This document shows positions 6,126-8,196 of a stretch of DNA of 8,196 bases, piece after piece (the first letter of the stretch is position 1; every line of letters begins with the position of its first letter). Made by a program: the position numbers and the translations under genes. Origin of the DNA: an uncultured Lachnospiraceae bacterium (GTDB lineage: Bacteria; Bacillota; Clostridia; Lachnospirales; Lachnospiraceae). The DNA lies in assembly GCA_905236545.1 (NCBI GenBank), contig CAJOQO010000184.1, positions 1 through 8,196 on the forward strand, given 5' to 3'. The notes beneath the pieces were generated by a model. It saw only the letters and a program-made list of their open reading frames with translations, was not told the DNA's origin and did not search any database.

Positions 6126-8033
6126 ATGGAACGATATTATGGATTTGACCTGGGGGACGCGGAGAGCGCGGTCGCCAGAGGACAGGCAGATACAAGGACG
6201 GAAGAGCCGGCGATCCTGCAGGTATGTGACGCGCAGAGCTTTATCACGGCATACGCGCGCCTTGCGGACGGGAGGCTGCTTCTTGGGGAAAGCGCCTGCT
6301 ACAGCGCGGACGCCCTGATGCGGCGGGTTCGTTTCAAGAGCCGGTTTCTGAGCGATCCGGAGAGTGAGAAGGACATCAGGACATTTGCGGCGGGCGTCCT
6401 GTCGGAGCTGATCGGCAGCGGCAATCTGGTTCAGGGGGAGGACAGCTGCGTTTACGTCGGCTGCCCTGCCGGATGGAAAGGCATGGACCGGGAACGCTAC
6501 AGGGGGATCTTCGAAGAGACAGGATATCCGCCCGTGAGGATCGTGTCGGAATCAAGGGCCGCCCTGATCAGCGCATGCCTGTCACGGCATCTTCAGGTCG
6601 GGTATGACATCCTTTCGAAAAGCGTCCTCGTGGTGGATGTCGGCTCCTCCACGACAGACTTTGCATTTATCGAATCCGGACGGGAGATCGAGCTGCAGAC
6701 AGCAGGGGAGGTTCTGCTCGGCGGCGGAATCACGGATGAGATGCTTCTTCAGGAAAGTGTTCTGTCAGGGCCTGACAGTGCCGCGATCGGCCGGATCCTG
6801 GAGGAAAGCGAGGCGTGGAGGAGCTACTGCGAATTCGCGGCCAGGCGCCTGAAGGAAAAGTATTATGCCGACGAGGAATACTGGGCGAGCCGCTCCCTCA
6901 CAAAGAGCATCGAGATCCTGCATTCCGGAAGCCATATGCTGACGCTCCGGATGGACCGGAACATGTCGAAGAAGCTGATGGAAGCGCCGGCTCCGCATCT
7001 TGAGGGGCGCTCCTTCCATGAAGCGTTCAGCGCCAGCCTTCTCCAGGTGAAGGAAAAGATCAAAACGCCGGAGCTTCTGTTTCTGACCGGCGGTGTTTCC
7101 AGGATGCCGGCGATCCGGGTCTGGTGCCAGGAAGCATTTCCGGATACCATCGTGATCACGACCCTGCAGCCGGAATTCTCCGTGGCGCGCGGACTGGCGC
7201 AGTGCGGACGGATCGATGAGGACATCCGGCAGTTCCGCCGGGAGGTGGACGACCTGATCGAGACAAGCACCGTGGAGCGCATCGTTTCCGCCCATGTGGA
7301 GCAGCTTTATCACAGTGTTGTGGATGCGCTGACCGATCCGATCCTCGAGCACGCGGCGATGAATGTATTCGACCGCTGGAGAAGCGGAGAGATCAGCCGG
7401 CTGTCAGAGATTGACGAAGAGCTCAAGAAAGAGATCGAGCATTATCTGAGAAGCGAGGAGGCGCAGAAGCTGCTGGGAGGCGTGGTATCCTCCTGGCTGC
7501 GTCCCGTGGCCTACGAGCTGGAGGAATATACCATGCCGATCTGCGTGCGGCACAATGTTCCATACCGTGCCCTGAACCTGACGAGCTATCTGGCTCTGTC
7601 CGATATCGACATCCGGATCGACACGAAGGATATCTTTGCGCTTGACCAGATCACATGGCTGATCAATACGATCATTACGATCCTGGTAAGCCTTCTGTGC
7701 GGCGGAAGCGGGGTCGCGCTGATCGCGGGCGGGCTGAAGGGCATCCTGGCGGGAGCCATCCTTTCGCTCGGCGTTCTGCTGATCGGGCAGGAGTATATGG
7801 AAAACCGCATGATGGGAATCAATATTCCAAAGCCGCTGCGCAGGCTGATCACGAGAAATGCATTCGGGAACCGTGTACGCCGGATTTCTTCCGAGGTGAA
7901 ATCGAACTTCTACGCCAATCTGGAGCAGAAGAAAAATGAGGAACTCACCGGGAGGCTGGCACAGGAGATCTCTTCCCAGATTGAGGAGTGCCTGAAGAAG
8001 ATGGCGCAGGTGGTGGAGATACCGCTGGGGTGA
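6126..8033 (+). CDS. Membrane-anchored Hsp70-like (actin-fold) ATPase
   Basis: A 635-residue protein. Residues 1-360 have the nucleotide-binding landmarks of the Hsp70/actin superfamily in order: phosphate-1 YYGFDLGDAESAVA (D8, G10); a VGCPAGW segment (111-117) and ESRAALISA (142-150), like the VPA and EPxAAALAY segments of DnaK; phosphate-2 VVDVGSSTTDF (D171, D178); adenosine motif LFLTGGVSRMP (318-328); and EFSVARGLA (350-358). The usual TT of phosphate-1 is DA here (D11, A12), so ATP handling may differ from DnaK. There is no recognisable beta-sandwich substrate-binding domain. Instead a long charged helical region (362-500) leads to two hydrophobic segments (about 509-526 and 528-556, glycine-rich) and a basic helical tail (570-635). 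It is therefore probably a membrane-tethered ATPase with its nucleotide domain in the cytoplasm. No good Shine-Dalgarno precedes the ATG, but an in-frame TAA at 6114-6116 rules out an upstream start. It is likely cotranscribed with the gene at 5150. Confidence 0.85.
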   Translation: MERYYGFDLGDAESAVARGQADTRTEEPAILQVCDAQSFITAYARLADGRLLLGESACYSADALMRRVRFKSRFLSDPESEKDIRTFAAGVLSELIGSGNLVQGEDSCVYVGCPAGWKGMDRERYRGIFEETGYPPVRIVSESRAALISACLSRHLQVGYDILSKSVLVVDVGSSTTDFAFIESGREIELQTAGEVLLGGGITDEMLLQESVLSGPDSAAIGRILEESEAWRSYCEFAARRLKEKYYADEEYWASRSLTKSIEILHSGSHMLTLRMDRNMSKKLMEAPAPHLEGRSFHEAFSASLLQVKEKIKTPELLFLTGGVSRMPAIRVWCQEAFPDTIVITTLQPEFSVARGLAQCGRIDEDIRQFRREVDDLIETSTVERIVSAHVEQLYHSVVDALTDPILEHAAMNVFDRWRSGEISRLSEIDEELKKEIEHYLRSEEAQKLLGGVVSSWLRPVAYELEEYTMPICVRHNVPYRALNLTSYLALSDIDIRIDTKDIFALDQITWLINTIITILVSLLCGGSGVALIAGGLKGILAGAILSLGVLLIGQEYMENRMMGINIPKPLRRLITRNAFGNRVRRISSEVKSNFYANLEQKKNEELTGRLAQEISSQIEECLKKMAQVVEIPLG

Positions 8034-8063
8034 GAGGACCGCTGATACAGTCTGTTTGTGTGA

Positions 8064-8092
8064 TTGAGAAATAAGCTGCTTTCTGGTAAACT
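8064..8092 (+). promoter_or_regulatory. Possible promoter reading out of the right edge
   Basis: TTGAGA (8064-8069, five of six) and TAAACT (8087-8092, four of six) are separated by 17 bp. TGG directly before the -10 gives an extended element. It lies 30 bp after the Hsp70-like stop and would drive a gene beyond the window; the inverted repeat at 8124-8149 would then sit in the leader. Based on consensus matching only. Confidence 0.35.
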
Positions 8093-8123
8093 TTATGCAT
8101 GTTTAAATGTATTCCACCTGTGC

Positions 8124-8149
8124 GGTTGGATCACTATCGTGATCCAACC
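8124..8149. repeat. Perfect 11-bp inverted repeat
   Basis: GGTTGGATCAC (8124-8134) and its exact reverse complement (8139-8149) flank a four-base loop, TATC. It starts 90 bp after the Hsp70-like stop codon. There is no T tract on either strand, so it is not a standard intrinsic terminator. It could be a terminator of weaker type, an operator, or a leader hairpin for a gene to the right. Confidence 0.7.
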
Positions 8150-8161
8150 CCTCTACCCTCA

Positions 8162-8185
8162 TTCGCAAAACCCGCGCTTCGCAAA
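8162..8185. repeat. TTCGCAAA direct repeat near right edge
   Basis: TTCGCAAA occurs at 8162-8169 and 8178-8185, 16 bp apart. The second copy lies within a small nested inverted repeat (GCGCT at 8174-8178 with AGCGC at 8190-8194, and GCTT/AAGC inside). This resembles the edge of a dispersed intergenic repeat, but the window ends before that can be judged. Confidence 0.4.
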
Positions 8186-8196
8186 GCTCAGCGCTA

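Noticed and set aside
6765..7352. 195-codon minus-strand frame opposite the Hsp70-like gene
   Set aside because: Overlaps the adenosine motif region of a clearly coding gene and shows no domain or start signal.

Overview
The window looks like chromosomal DNA of a Bacillota (Firmicutes) anaerobe, most likely a Lachnospiraceae-type gut Clostridium. This rests on the style of the proteins: a DUF4367-like membrane protein, a 7-TM/degenerate-GGDEF/EAL protein, a PgcA-type phosphoglucomutase and a membrane-anchored Hsp70-like protein, with AAAGGA-type ribosome binding sites. The DNA is visibly GC-rich for a Clostridium. The placement is inference; no rRNA or marker gene is present. I see no tRNA, CRISPR array, insertion sequence or phage gene.

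Layout, left to right. (1) 2-1087 (+) is the 3' part of a single-pass membrane protein with two blocks of tandem repeats and a C-terminal globular domain of the kind found on anti-sigma-like proteins. Its start lies left of the window. (2) 1200-3119 (+) is a complete c-di-GMP phosphodiesterase-type protein: seven membrane helices, a decayed GGDEF domain, and an EAL domain whose catalytic residues are kept. (3) 3138-3173 is a strong hairpin, followed by a 14-bp tandem repeat array (3180-3271) that runs up to and into the stop codon of the convergent next gene. (4) 3264-5033 (-) is an alpha-phosphoglucomutase-type phosphosugar mutase. (5) A 116-bp divergent control region (5034-5149) has overlapping promoter-like boxes for the two strands. 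(6) 5150-6049 (+) is an unrecognised two-TM protein, followed 76 bp later by 6126-8033 (+), an Hsp70/actin-fold ATPase that lacks a normal substrate-binding domain and carries a C-terminal hydrophobic hairpin. (7) 8034-8196 is non-coding, with a promoter-like pair, a perfect 11-bp inverted repeat and a short direct repeat.

The genes do not form one pathway. The mutase (sugar-1-P/sugar-6-P interconversion, feeding UDP-glucose and envelope glycans) and the c-di-GMP gene are separate units. The two genes at 5150-8033 are probably cotranscribed and both predicted to be membrane-bound. They are the best candidate for an undescribed system: a membrane-tethered Hsp70-like ATPase with a dedicated membrane partner.
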